Shown piece after piece: positions 51,566-60,277 of a stretch of 64,000 nt of DNA (position 1 is the stretch's first letter; each line of letters begins with the position of its first letter). The notes beneath the pieces were generated by a model, which did no database searches, was not told the DNA's origin, and worked only from the letters and a program-made list of their open reading frames with translations. Made by a program: the position numbers and the translations under genes. Source of the DNA: Mariniflexile jejuense (GTDB lineage: Bacteria > Bacteroidota > Bacteroidia > Flavobacteriales > Flavobacteriaceae); NCBI RefSeq assembly GCF_042675665.1, contig NZ_JBHTJI010000001.1, positions 1,426,001-1,490,000 on the forward strand. The letters are read 5' to 3'.

Positions 51566-52384
51566 ATGATTGTAGTAAAAACAAAAGAAGAGATTGAATT
51601 AATGCGCGAAAGCGCCTTAATAGTCTCAAAAACATTAGGCGAAGTAGCAAAAGCTATAAAACCAGGCGTAACAACTTTAGAATTAGATAAAATTGCTGAG
51701 ACTTGTATACGAGACCACAGTGCTATTCCTGGGTTTTTAGGGTTGTATGGTTTTCCTAACACCCTATGCATGAGTCCTAATACGCAAGTAGTACATGGCA
51801 TCCCAAATAGCACACCTTTGGTAGAAGGCGATATAATTTCAATAGATTGTGGCGCTTTAAAAAATGGTTTTTATGGCGATCATGCATACACCTTTCCTGT
51901 TGGTAACATTGCACCCGAAACTGAAAAACTACTTCAAGTAACCAAAGAATCATTATATGTTGGTATTCGTGAATTTAAGCTAAATAACCGCGTTGGTGAT
52001 GTTGGTTTTGCTATTCAAAAATATTGCGAAGACCATGGTTATGGTGTAGTACGTGAATTAGTTGGTCATGGTTTAGGCAAAAAAATGCACGAAGACCCAG
52101 AAATGCCAAATTACGGAAAACGTGGTAGAGGCAAAAAATTTGTTGAAGGTATGGTAGTTGCCATTGAACCCATGATAAATATGGGCACACATCGGATAAA
52201 ACAACATAATGATGGATGGACTATTACAACTTTAGACAATAAACCATCGGCACATTTTGAGCACGATGTAGCCATTGTAAATGGTAAACCAGAATTACTT
52301 TCAACCTTTGCCTATATTTATGAAGCACTAGGAATTACTTCAAATGAAGAAGATGAATTTAGACAAAAATCACTAGTTCTATAA
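51566..52384 (+). CDS. map: type I methionine aminopeptidase
   Basis: A 272-residue metalloprotease that removes the initiator Met. The metal ligands lie in SIDCGALKNGFYGDHAYTF (two Asp), VGHGLGKKMHEDPEMPNYG (His), AIEPMIN (Glu) and HFEHDVAI (Glu). There is no N-terminal SH3-type extension. It starts a three-gene unit with DUF3050 and a methyltransferase, with 5 bases between each pair, an association that is not explained by its function. Confidence 0.97.
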   Translation: MIVVKTKEEIELMRESALIVSKTLGEVAKAIKPGVTTLELDKIAETCIRDHSAIPGFLGLYGFPNTLCMSPNTQVVHGIPNSTPLVEGDIISIDCGALKNGFYGDHAYTFPVGNIAPETEKLLQVTKESLYVGIREFKLNNRVGDVGFAIQKYCEDHGYGVVRELVGHGLGKKMHEDPEMPNYGKRGRGKKFVEGMVVAIEPMINMGTHRIKQHNDGWTITTLDNKPSAHFEHDVAIVNGKPELLSTFAYIYEALGITSNEEDEFRQKSLVL

Positions 52385-52389
52385 TCTCA

Positions 52390-53172
52390 ATGAATACTAT
52401 CACGCTTATTGAAAAGGAACTTGAACCTTTAAGAACCAAACTCAACAACCATAAGTTATATAGCGCTTTACAATCTATTGACGATATCAAAATCTTTATG
52501 AAGCAACATGTATTTGCTGTATGGGATTTTATGTCGCTTTTAAAAGCACTTCAAAATCATTTAACAACTACTTCTCTACCTTGGACGCCTGTTGCAAACC
52601 CATCAACAGCACGCTTTATAAATGAAATTGTTTTAGGTGAAGAAAGTGATGTTAATGAGTTAGGCGAACCAAAAAGCCACTTTGAAATGTATTTAGATGC
52701 CATGAAGCAAATAAATGCAGACACAACCCAAATTCAACATTTTATAAATTATATTCAAACAGGCTTTTCTATACATGAAGCCGCTTTAAAAGTTAACCTG
52801 CATCCTGAAACATTAAAATTTATTCAATTTACTTTTAATGTTATAAACACTAACAAAGCACATGCTATAGCTTCAGCATTCACTTTTGGACGAGAAGATG
52901 TGATTCCAGATATGTTTTTTCAAATAATAAACCAATCGAAAACAAGTGATAATTCTTATAGCAAATTAACTTACTATTTGAAAAGACATATTGAATTAGA
53001 TGGTGATGAACATGGTCCTTTATCATTAAAAATGATTGAAGCACTTTGCGGAACCGATACTACCAAATGGGAAGAAACTCTAGCCATTGCCAAAGAAGCG
53101 TTACGTTACAGACTTTCCCTTTGGGATAGTATAGCTAGTTTAATAAGTACACCTATAAAAGCAGAAGTTTAA
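52390..53172 (+). CDS. DUF3050 protein, heme-oxygenase-like fold candidate
   Basis: A 260-residue, mostly helical protein of the DUF3050 family. Conserved polar residues on predicted helices include H40 (KQHVFAVWDFM), E169 (FGREDVIPDM) and the cluster H200, E202, D204, D206 and H208 (RHIELDGDEHGP), the last resembling the DxxxH motif of heme-oxygenase-like diiron enzymes. No function is established. It is located between map and a methyltransferase with 5-base gaps, so it is co-transcribed. It may be a metalloenzyme; this is an inference. Confidence 0.85.
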   Translation: MNTITLIEKELEPLRTKLNNHKLYSALQSIDDIKIFMKQHVFAVWDFMSLLKALQNHLTTTSLPWTPVANPSTARFINEIVLGEESDVNELGEPKSHFEMYLDAMKQINADTTQIQHFINYIQTGFSIHEAALKVNLHPETLKFIQFTFNVINTNKAHAIASAFTFGREDVIPDMFFQIINQSKTSDNSYSKLTYYLKRHIELDGDEHGPLSLKMIEALCGTDTTKWEETLAIAKEALRYRLSLWDSIASLISTPIKAEV

Positions 53173-53177
53173 ATCAA

Positions 53178-53945
53178 TTGAAAAAACTATTCAAATTAAT
53201 TTTAAACCTTGTACCTAGACCGCTACTTATTAGGTTAAGTTATGCTATTCGCCCTATTTTAGCTTTCTTTTTAAAAGGAACAAATTTTACCGATCCAATT
53301 GATGGCAAGAACTTTAAAAGTTTTTTACCCTATGGCTATGGCAAACAACGTAACAATGTACTTTCGCCTTCAACTTTAAGTTTAGAACGTCACAGATTGC
53401 TTTGGTTATATTTAAAAAATGAAACAAAGTTCTTTTCTGAAAATTTAAAAGTATTGCATTTTGCTCCTGAACAATGCTTTTTAAAACGTTTCAAAAATTT
53501 AAAAAATTTAGATTATACAACAACCGATTTGCTGTCGCCTATTGCAGATGTTAAAGCTGATATTTGCAACCTTCCGTTTAAAGATAATACCTATGACATA
53601 ATTCTTTGCAATCATGTTTTAGAGCACATTCCAAACGACACTAAAGCCATGCAAGAATTGTACAGAGTAATGAAAGTTGGCGGCATGGGTATTTTTCAAA
53701 TTCCGCAAGATTTAAATAGAGCAACAACCTTTGAAGACAATACTATAACCAATAAAAAAGAACGCGCTAAAGTATTTGGACAATACGACCATGTTCGTGT
53801 TTACGGACGTGATTATTTTGATAAATTAAGAAGTATTGGTTTTAAAGTTGATGCTGTTGATTATACCGCGACACTTTCTGAGGAAGCTATAAAAAAATTC
53901 TGTTTAGCTAAAGGAGAACTTATTCCTGTGGTTTATAAAATATAA
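53178..53945 (+). CDS. class I SAM-dependent methyltransferase
   Basis: A 255-residue methyltransferase. Motif I is weak (LKVLHFAPEQCFLKRF) and the remainder has LPFKDNTYDIILCNHVLEHI, typical of Methyltransf_11, followed by ELYRVMKVGGMGIFQIP. A basic N terminus (KKLFKLILNLVPRPLLIRLS) may associate with the membrane. The start is TTG at 53178. The substrate is unknown; the neighbours (DUF3050, map) do not define it. It ends the operon; a gap of 113 bases without features follows. Confidence 0.87.
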   Translation: MKKLFKLILNLVPRPLLIRLSYAIRPILAFFLKGTNFTDPIDGKNFKSFLPYGYGKQRNNVLSPSTLSLERHRLLWLYLKNETKFFSENLKVLHFAPEQCFLKRFKNLKNLDYTTTDLLSPIADVKADICNLPFKDNTYDIILCNHVLEHIPNDTKAMQELYRVMKVGGMGIFQIPQDLNRATTFEDNTITNKKERAKVFGQYDHVRVYGRDYFDKLRSIGFKVDAVDYTATLSEEAIKKFCLAKGELIPVVYKI

Positions 53946-54058
53946 TAAACAAAAAAAGCTAAATTGATATATAAATCTCTCCAACTTTTTTATTGATTAA
54001 TAGCATCTTTATGACACTGTGTTTATTGAATAGTCACACTAACCATATAAAAAAAACG

Positions 54059-55036
54059 CTATTCTTTTTCAGGGAAACCGTTTAAATTCATAGTTTCTAA
54101 TTCCTTTTTATCATTTTCAAAAATTAAAAAAACTTTAAGTTCTGGATGCGATTTTAAATAGGTTTTTACGTTTTCAATACCCATGGCTTTAAAAGTAGTT
54201 GCATAGGCATCGGCAATCATACAATTTTCTGCAATTACAGATATACTTAGCAAATTGGTTTTACTAGGATAACCCGTTTTGGTATCAATAATGTGTGCAT
54301 ACCTATTACCTAAACTATCAACTTTAAACTTTCTATAAGTGCCCGATGTAGCCATAGCTTCATCACGTATTTCAATAGCTTCTAAAATTGACTGTTCTTC
54401 ATCAAAATGAGGCATTTCTATACCTACTTTCCAAGGTGATTTTTTTTCTAGATTTTGACCTCTAGCTCGTATTTCACCACCTATTTCAACCAAATAGTTT
54501 TTAATGTTTTTACTTTCTAAAAACTCACCAATAACATCAACACCATAACCTTTTGCTATAGCGTTAAAATCTAAAAAAGTGCCTTTAGGTTTTATAATTT
54601 TATTATCGATGCGTTTAACTTTATCTAAACCAACCGACAGCATTAAACTATCAATTTTTAATCTATCTAAATTGATTATTTTTCCTTCTGGACCAAAATC
54701 CCATGCATTTACAACGGCTCCAATTGTAGGATCAAAAACACCTTCTGTTAGGCTATAAATTTCTTTTGAAGCTTCAAAAACTTTTATAAAATGTGCATCT
54801 ACCAAACTATCTTCATTTCTATTTAATTTAGATATATCTGAATTTGGTTGATAAGTTGACATCGATTTATTTATAACATAAAACAAACTATCAAATTGTG
54901 CTTGATAATTAATTTCTGAATTGTAAATTATAGAATAACTAGTACCAAAAACAAAACCTGTAAGTTTGGTGTTTTCTTGTTCTTTATTGCAAGAAACAAA
55001 TGCCAGAAAAGTTAAAAATAACGCAATTTGCTTCAT
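54059..55036 (-). CDS. apbE: FAD:protein FMN transferase ApbE, lipoprotein
   Basis: A 325-residue flavinyl transferase with a lipoprotein signal (Cys16 in LAFVSCNKEQ), so periplasmic. It contains the ApbE domain: GTSYSIIYNS, the DFNAIAKGYGVDVI and YLVEIGGEIRARG stretches, and the metal/flavin AYATTFKAMG. It covalently attaches FMN to Thr of NqrB and NqrC. The six nqr genes lie 3 kb away, which supports this role. It follows the small gene at 55038 by 1 base, so they form a pair. Confidence 0.96.
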   Translation of the reverse strand: MKQIALFLTFLAFVSCNKEQENTKLTGFVFGTSYSIIYNSEINYQAQFDSLFYVINKSMSTYQPNSDISKLNRNEDSLVDAHFIKVFEASKEIYSLTEGVFDPTIGAVVNAWDFGPEGKIINLDRLKIDSLMLSVGLDKVKRIDNKIIKPKGTFLDFNAIAKGYGVDVIGEFLESKNIKNYLVEIGGEIRARGQNLEKKSPWKVGIEMPHFDEEQSILEAIEIRDEAMATSGTYRKFKVDSLGNRYAHIIDTKTGYPSKTNLLSISVIAENCMIADAYATTFKAMGIENVKTYLKSHPELKVFLIFENDKKELETMNLNGFPEKE

Positions 55037-55037
55037 A

Positions 55038-55415
55038 TTAATTCAAATTAGTTTCTAAAACTTGTATACCATTATATTCCATCAAGTAATCTTGATTTAA
55101 ATAAATTGGCTCTTTTTCACCAGCAATATTACCAATACCAACACCTGCATAAAGCACTTTAGCATTATTTTCTCTGGCATGCTTTTTAAATGTTTCCATC
55201 CAAATAACGTCATAATTATTAGGGTTATCGGGTAAAATAACAGCTCTAACAATTACAAAATAGTACTGTTTGTTTTTATCCATACAAACAAACTGAGGAT
55301 GCTTTTTTAATTTACTATTTATCGCAATAAACTCAAAACCACGTTGTTCCAAATCTTTACCAACATGGTTCATTGCTAAATTATGAAGTTCTTGTTCTGT
55401 AAGTGCTTTACTCAT
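55038..55415 (-). CDS. small conserved protein paired with apbE
   Basis: A 125-residue soluble protein without signal peptide or membrane segment. Its segments ELHNLAMNHVGKDLEQRGFE, HPQFVCMDKNKQYYFVIVRA and VLYAGVGIGNIAGEKEPIYL are mixed alpha/beta. I do not recognise an assigned function; relatives in Flavobacteriaceae are sometimes labelled Nqr subunit F, which this protein is not (no FAD, NADH or 2Fe-2S motifs). The stop adjoins the ATG of apbE, so it probably works with flavin transfer or the NQR complex. The ATG at 55415 is preceded by a -7 box with almost no leader. Confidence 0.8.
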   Translation of the reverse strand: MSKALTEQELHNLAMNHVGKDLEQRGFEFIAINSKLKKHPQFVCMDKNKQYYFVIVRAVILPDNPNNYDVIWMETFKKHARENNAKVLYAGVGIGNIAGEKEPIYLNQDYLMEYNGIQVLETNLN

Positions 55416-55419
55416 GCTG

Positions 55420-55427
55420 CAAAAATA
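55420..55427 (-). promoter_or_regulatory. -7 promoter box of the 55038-apbE pair
   Basis: TATTTTTG on the minus strand, ending 4 bases before the ATG. This implies a leaderless or nearly leaderless mRNA. Confidence 0.5.
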
Positions 55428-55526
55428 CAATAATAGCTAAATTTAAAGCATAAATTAATTGTTGAATACTTAAATGAAGGTAAGATTTGTTTAACTTTAA
55501 AAATTCTAAACCAATTTTAAACTTAA

Positions 55527-56966
55527 ATGAGTAAACAACCAACCTCAAAAATAATAGGTCTTCTTTTAGGACCACTTTTATTCATTATTGTTCAACTATT
55601 ACCTTTCGATATTATTTCAAACAAAGCGGATACCGTTATTGCTACAGCATTATGGATGGTTTTTTGGTGGATTACAGAAGCTGTTTCTATATCGGTTACG
55701 GCTTTACTTCCTTTAATATTATTTCCGCTTTTTAAAGTTATGCCTATTGATGCTGTTGGTGCTAATTATGGAAGTTCTATTGTATTCCTATTTTTTGGTG
55801 GCTTTGTTTTAGCACTAGCTCTAGAAAAAGTGAATTTACACAAACGTATTGCTTTAAGTATTATAAAAAAAACAGGTACTACTCCTAATAAAGTTGTACT
55901 TGGTTTTATGATTGCTACTGGTTTTATGAGTATGTGGATAAGTAATACAGCTTGTACCGTTTTTATGCTTCCTATTGCTATGTCGGTTATACAATTACTT
56001 ATTGACGATGCTGATGGCTACACAAAAAGCGATCAAAATTTTGCCATTAGCGTTATGCTTGGTATTGCCTTTGCCGCTAATGCTGGTGGTATTGCAACCG
56101 TAATTGGCACACCGCCTAATTCAATTTTAATTGGCTTGTTAGAAAAAGAATACCATATTGAAGTGTCATTTTTTAAATGGATGTTAGTAGGGTTACCTTT
56201 TTCAATCATACTAATTGCTACCATTTATTTTATTATGGTGAAATGGTTTTTTCCTAACTCTGGTATTAAATTTAATGCCTCAAAAGATGTAATAGATTCT
56301 GAACTAAAAAAACTAGGAAAGATGTCTCCAAAGGAAAAACAGGTTTTAATAATATTTAGTGTTGTTGTATTTCTTTGGATTTTTAGAAGTTTAATAAATT
56401 CTCTTATACCTAATTTAGAATTATCAGATACTATGATTAGTATTTTTGGAGCCTTGGCATTATTCGTTATTCCATTTAATTTAAAAAAAGGCGATTTTAT
56501 ATTAGAATGGAATGATACTCAAAAACTAGCTTGGGGAATATTAATTTTGTTTGGAGGCGGTTTAGCATTGGCAAACGGCATGTCTGAAAGTGGTATTGTA
56601 AATTTAATTGCCGAACAAATATCAAAAAGTAACATAAGTGTTTTTGTTACAGCATCACTTCTAATTGTATTAATGCTATTTATGACCGAATTAATGAGTA
56701 ATGTAGCACTAACGGCTGTTTTGGCACCAGTAGTTGCTGGTATAGCTATAGGTTTAAATGTGCCTGTTTTACACCTTTTAATACCTGTTACCATCGCTAG
56801 CAGTTGTGCCTTTATGTTACCAATGGCAACACCACCTAACGCCATTGTATTTGCAAGTGGTTACATAAAAGTAAGTCAAATGGCTCGTGTTGGCATTATT
56901 ATAAACTTAATTTCTGCCGGTTTATTAATACTTATGTTTCAATTTGTTATTGGTATAGTGTTCTAA
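55527..56966 (+). CDS. SLC13/DASS-family sodium-coupled anion transporter
   Basis: A 479-residue transporter with about 11-12 membrane segments. The Na+/substrate SNT motif is seen as SNTACTVFML (near residue 138) and, in the inverted repeat, SNVALTAVL (near 391); the substrate-binding GGIATVIGTPPNSILIG and MATPPNAIVFASG motifs match dicarboxylate (INDY/NaDC) transporters. The probable substrates are C4-dicarboxylates or sulfate. It uses a sodium gradient, which the NQR pump encoded nearby would supply. Divergent from the apbE pair. Confidence 0.92.
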   Translation: MSKQPTSKIIGLLLGPLLFIIVQLLPFDIISNKADTVIATALWMVFWWITEAVSISVTALLPLILFPLFKVMPIDAVGANYGSSIVFLFFGGFVLALALEKVNLHKRIALSIIKKTGTTPNKVVLGFMIATGFMSMWISNTACTVFMLPIAMSVIQLLIDDADGYTKSDQNFAISVMLGIAFAANAGGIATVIGTPPNSILIGLLEKEYHIEVSFFKWMLVGLPFSIILIATIYFIMVKWFFPNSGIKFNASKDVIDSELKKLGKMSPKEKQVLIIFSVVVFLWIFRSLINSLIPNLELSDTMISIFGALALFVIPFNLKKGDFILEWNDTQKLAWGILILFGGGLALANGMSESGIVNLIAEQISKSNISVFVTASLLIVLMLFMTELMSNVALTAVLAPVVAGIAIGLNVPVLHLLIPVTIASSCAFMLPMATPPNAIVFASGYIKVSQMARVGIIINLISAGLLILMFQFVIGIVF

Positions 56967-57018
56967 TTTTTATTGGAAAAGCAACTAGTTTTTAATAACT
57001 TAGAAATAAATTTATTGA

Positions 57019-57483
57019 ATGATGAAAACTTCTCAAAGACTAGATTATGCTATTAAAAAGCTATACAGAGCCTTTTATAATAATGAATTACATCCTGAAT
57101 GCTGCAAACAATGTGCTGTTGGAAATATTTTAGACAATACTGATAGTTGGAAACATCTATCTGATGAACATGGTGCTTTAAAATTAAATTATATTGGAAA
57201 CCTTCACCAAGCATTTGGCAGAAAGTTTAATGGCTATACACCATTAGAACTACTAGAAATTGAAGCTACCTTTTTAAAAGCTTGTGGTTATAAACTTCCA
57301 CTTCATCATAAAAATAAAAAACCTAAAAAATCTACAGATAAAGATCTATTATTTGAAGGACTCACTGCTGTTATAACCTATTTATGTAATCTTGATAACA
57401 TTCCAAATATTATGGATTACACAAAATTATTTGAGTATAAAAACGAAAAGGCAACACATCAAACAAAAGAATTAATAGCATAA
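57019..57483 (+). CDS. Cys-motif protein near nqr, function unknown
   Basis: A 154-residue soluble protein. The N-terminal half carries HPECCKQCAVGNIL (His25, Cys28, Cys29, Cys32), then WKHLSDEHG (His46, His51) and a later Cys93 (LKACGYKLPLHHK), a composition that suggests a metal or iron-sulfur site. The C-terminal half is helical. I cannot assign a characterised family; related proteins in Flavobacteriaceae have been labelled as Nqr subunit F, probably by position. It converges with nqrF and shares its terminator. ATG at 57019 and 57022 are both possible. Confidence 0.82.
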   Translation: MMKTSQRLDYAIKKLYRAFYNNELHPECCKQCAVGNILDNTDSWKHLSDEHGALKLNYIGNLHQAFGRKFNGYTPLELLEIEATFLKACGYKLPLHHKNKKPKKSTDKDLLFEGLTAVITYLCNLDNIPNIMDYTKLFEYKNEKATHQTKELIA

Positions 57484-57515
57484 AAAAAACCGATACTTTC
57501 GTACCGGTTTTTTTT
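57483..57515. terminator. bidirectional terminator between the Cys-motif gene and nqrF
   Basis: The hairpin AAAACCGATAC / GTACCGGTTTT with a TTTC loop and one mismatch carries T-runs on both strands. Confidence 0.78.
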
Positions 57516-57531
57516 ATATTTAACTTTAGGC

Positions 57532-58839
57532 TTATCCTCCAAAGTCATCAAAACGAATGTTCTCGTCTGGAATTCCAAAATCTTCACCCATTTTTTGAAC
57601 AGCTTTATTCATTAATGGTGGTCCACAGAAATATAATTCTATATCTTCAGGCGATTCGTGTTTGCTTAAATAATTATCAATTACACAATTGTGAATGAAA
57701 CCTACAAACCCATCACCAGGTGAATCGATATCAGCTTTTACTTTCCAATTATCTTCTGGTAAAGGTTCTGATAATGCTAAATAGAATTTAAAGTTAGGGA
57801 AACTATCTTCTAATTGTTTAAAATGATCTAAATAGAACAACTCACGTTTAGAACGACCTCCATACCAATACGTTACTTTTCTTCCGGTTTTTAAGGTTTT
57901 GAATAAGTGGTATAAGTGCGAACGCATTGGCGCCATACCTGCTCCACCACCAACATAAAGCATTTCAGAATCTGATTCGTTAATAAAGAACTCACCATAA
58001 GGACCTGATATAGTTACTTTATCTCCTTTTTTCTGATTGAAAATATATGATGATGCTACACCTGGATTTACATCCATCCAACCATTTTTATTTCTATCCC
58101 AAGGTGGTGTTGCTATACGTACGTTTAGCATAATTTCACGCCCTTCAGCTGGGTAAGATGCCATAGAATAGGCACGCTCAACAGTTTCAGCATTTTTCAT
58201 GGTTAAACTCCATAAACCAAACTTATCCCATTCAGCTTTAAATTTGTCTGGAGTTTCATGTTCTTCAGGATGCGCTGTAATATCCATATCTGAATATTTT
58301 ACTTCACACGGCGGAATTTCTATTTGAATATAACCTCCTGCTTTGTAACCCATATCTTCAGGGATTTCAACTACGAACTCTTTAATAAATGATGCAACGT
58401 TATAATTTCTAACAACAACAGCTTCCCACTTTTTAATACCAAAAACTTCTTCTGGAATAGTGATATTCATGTCTTGTTTTACTTTAACTTGACATGCTAA
58501 ACGCGCACCATGTTGTAACTCTTTACGAGTGAAATGAGGTGTTTCAGTTGGTAATGCTTCACCACCACCAGAATTCACATGACATTCACATTGAATACAT
58601 GTTCCACCACCACCACAAGCAGATGGTAAGAATATTTTTTGGTTACCTAAAGTTGATAGTAAGCTACCACCTGAAGCAACTTCAATTACTTTTTCACCAT
58701 TAATGGTAATCTTTACAGGACCTGATGGTGATAATTTTTGCTTTACAACTAATAATAATGCAACTAATAACAATGTAATTATTAAAAAGGCTGTTACGGT
58801 TGCAATTACTGTTCCTAATGTTCCTACGGCTAAAATCAT
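57532..58839 (-). CDS. nqrF: Na+-translocating NADH:quinone reductase subunit F
   Basis: A 435-residue NADH dehydrogenase module of NQR. An N-terminal membrane helix (about residues 8-32) precedes a 2Fe-2S domain with Cys75, Cys81, Cys84 and Cys116 (CGGGGTCIQCECH; ACQVKV), then a ferredoxin reductase-like domain with FAD motif RAYSMASYP and NADH motif GGGAGMAPMRSHLY. The C terminus is FDDFGG. It is the last gene of the nqrABCDEF operon, 1 base after nqrE. It takes electrons from NADH and passes them to the membrane subunits. Confidence 0.98.
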   Translation of the reverse strand: MILAVGTLGTVIATVTAFLIITLLLVALLLVVKQKLSPSGPVKITINGEKVIEVASGGSLLSTLGNQKIFLPSACGGGGTCIQCECHVNSGGGEALPTETPHFTRKELQHGARLACQVKVKQDMNITIPEEVFGIKKWEAVVVRNYNVASFIKEFVVEIPEDMGYKAGGYIQIEIPPCEVKYSDMDITAHPEEHETPDKFKAEWDKFGLWSLTMKNAETVERAYSMASYPAEGREIMLNVRIATPPWDRNKNGWMDVNPGVASSYIFNQKKGDKVTISGPYGEFFINESDSEMLYVGGGAGMAPMRSHLYHLFKTLKTGRKVTYWYGGRSKRELFYLDHFKQLEDSFPNFKFYLALSEPLPEDNWKVKADIDSPGDGFVGFIHNCVIDNYLSKHESPEDIELYFCGPPLMNKAVQKMGEDFGIPDENIRFDDFGG

Positions 58840-58840
58840 G

Positions 58841-59554
58841 TTACTTATTGTCTTTTATGTTGTTAGCTAACACTTTATCTTCTTTGTCTGTTTTATCAAC
58901 AGTGGCTGTTTTAGTTTCTTTTTTTCCAGCATCATCACCACCTGTTAACATACCTCCAAAACTCATAAACCCAATAGCCATTAAACCTGTTATAATAAAT
59001 GTTATACCTAAACCTCTTAAGGCTGGTGGTACATTTGAATATCTAATTTTTTCACGAATGGCAGCAATAGCTAAAATTGCTAAAAACCAACCAATACCAG
59101 AACCCACACCATAAACGGTAGCTAATCCTAAAGTTGGAATTTCACGTGATTGCATAAATAACGAACCTCCTAAAATAGCACAGTTTACTGCAATAAGTGG
59201 TAAAAATATACCTAGTGAGTTATATAATGAAGGTGAAAATTTTTCAACTACTATTTCTACCAATTGTACCATGGTTGCAATAGTTGCAATAAACATGATG
59301 AATGATAAGAAACTTAAATCGTATTCTGCATATTCAGCACCTAACCATGCTAAAGCACCAGGTTGCAATAAATAATGATCTAGTAACCAGTTTAAAGGTA
59401 CCGTAATAAACATTACAAATATTACTGCAGCACCTAAACCCACTGCGGTGTTTACTTTTTTAGATACGGCTAGGTAAGAACACATCCCAAGGAATGTAGC
59501 AAATACCATGTTATCTATAAAAATCGATTTTAAAAACAATTCTAAATGTTCCAT
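58841..59554 (-). CDS. nqrE: Na+-translocating NADH:quinone reductase subunit E
   Basis: A 237-residue membrane subunit with six helices (for example DNMVFATFLGMCSYLAVSKK with the conserved Cys, and VNCAILGGSLFMQ). Together with NqrD it binds an iron centre between membrane halves. The C-terminal tail is charged (ETKTATVDKTDKEDKV). It is preceded by a 74-base gap holding a CAGTTT-type repeat, the only large gap in the operon; in the other junctions the genes nearly touch. Confidence 0.97.
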   Translation of the reverse strand: MEHLELFLKSIFIDNMVFATFLGMCSYLAVSKKVNTAVGLGAAVIFVMFITVPLNWLLDHYLLQPGALAWLGAEYAEYDLSFLSFIMFIATIATMVQLVEIVVEKFSPSLYNSLGIFLPLIAVNCAILGGSLFMQSREIPTLGLATVYGVGSGIGWFLAILAIAAIREKIRYSNVPPALRGLGITFIITGLMAIGFMSFGGMLTGGDDAGKKETKTATVDKTDKEDKVLANNIKDNK

Positions 59555-59562
59555 ATTCTTTT

Positions 59563-59628
59563 AAGTTTTCAGTTTCAGTTTCAGTTTACAGTAATTACTG
59601 TTTACTGCAACTGTAAACTGTGTACTGA
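59563..59628. repeat. CAGTTT-type repeat between nqrD and nqrE
   Basis: The + strand starts AAGTTTTCAGTTTCAGTTTC and contains the perfect palindrome CAGTAATTACTG and a 10-base inverted pair CAGTTTACAG / CTGTAAACTG. The opening AAGTTTTCAGT and the tandem CAGTNN units match the repeat at 2967-2993. In both cases the element lies 7-8 bases before a start codon on the minus strand (folD, nqrE). Confidence 0.6.
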
Positions 59629-60273
59629 TTAATCTTCTATTAATGCTTTGTTTCTTGAACGTTGTACCCAGATTATAATACCTACAACAATTAATGCCAT
59701 AGGAGATAATAACATAAATCCGTTATTTTCATAACCCAAAGCGTACAATCCTGTTTTTTCAATTGGATCTCCTAAAACTTTAAAACCTAATAAGCTTCCT
59801 GAACCTAATAATTCTCTAAAGAAACCTACTATAATAAGTATTAAGCCATAACCTGCACCGTTACCAATACCATCTAAAAATGAACGCCAAGGTCCATTTG
59901 CAAGTGCAAAGGCTTCAAAACGCCCCATGATGATACAGTTAGTAATAATTAATCCCACAAATACTGAAAGTGTTTTACTTAATTCATATGAATATGCTTT
60001 AAGCACTTGGTCTACTATAATAACTAAAGCTGCAACAATAACAAGTTGCGCAATAATTCTAATTTTAGAAGGGATAATATTTCGCATTAATGAAACAATT
60101 AAGTTTCCTATGGCAACTACTGCTGTTACAGAAACAGCCATTACTATTGCCGCTTTTAATTGTGCAGTAATAGCCAAAGCAGAACAAATACCTAATACTT
60201 GAATAGTAATTGGGTTGTTATCTGCTAATGGGTCTAAGATTAACTTAGCGTCTTTTTTTGATAAAATTCCCAT
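59629..60273 (-). CDS. nqrD: Na+-translocating NADH:quinone reductase subunit D
   Basis: A 214-residue membrane protein with six helices, homologous in pattern to NqrE and RnfA. Conserved QVLGICSALAITAQ, with the Cys of the NqrD/E iron site, and NCIIMGRFEAFALANGPWRS are visible. It lies 4 bases after nqrC. Upstream junctions are tight, while its 3' side carries the repeat at 59563, so mRNA for nqrE and nqrF crosses this element. Confidence 0.97.
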   Translation of the reverse strand: MGILSKKDAKLILDPLADNNPITIQVLGICSALAITAQLKAAIVMAVSVTAVVAIGNLIVSLMRNIIPSKIRIIAQLVIVAALVIIVDQVLKAYSYELSKTLSVFVGLIITNCIIMGRFEAFALANGPWRSFLDGIGNGAGYGLILIIVGFFRELLGSGSLLGFKVLGDPIEKTGLYALGYENNGFMLLSPMALIVVGIIIWVQRSRNKALIED

Positions 60274-60277
60274 AATA

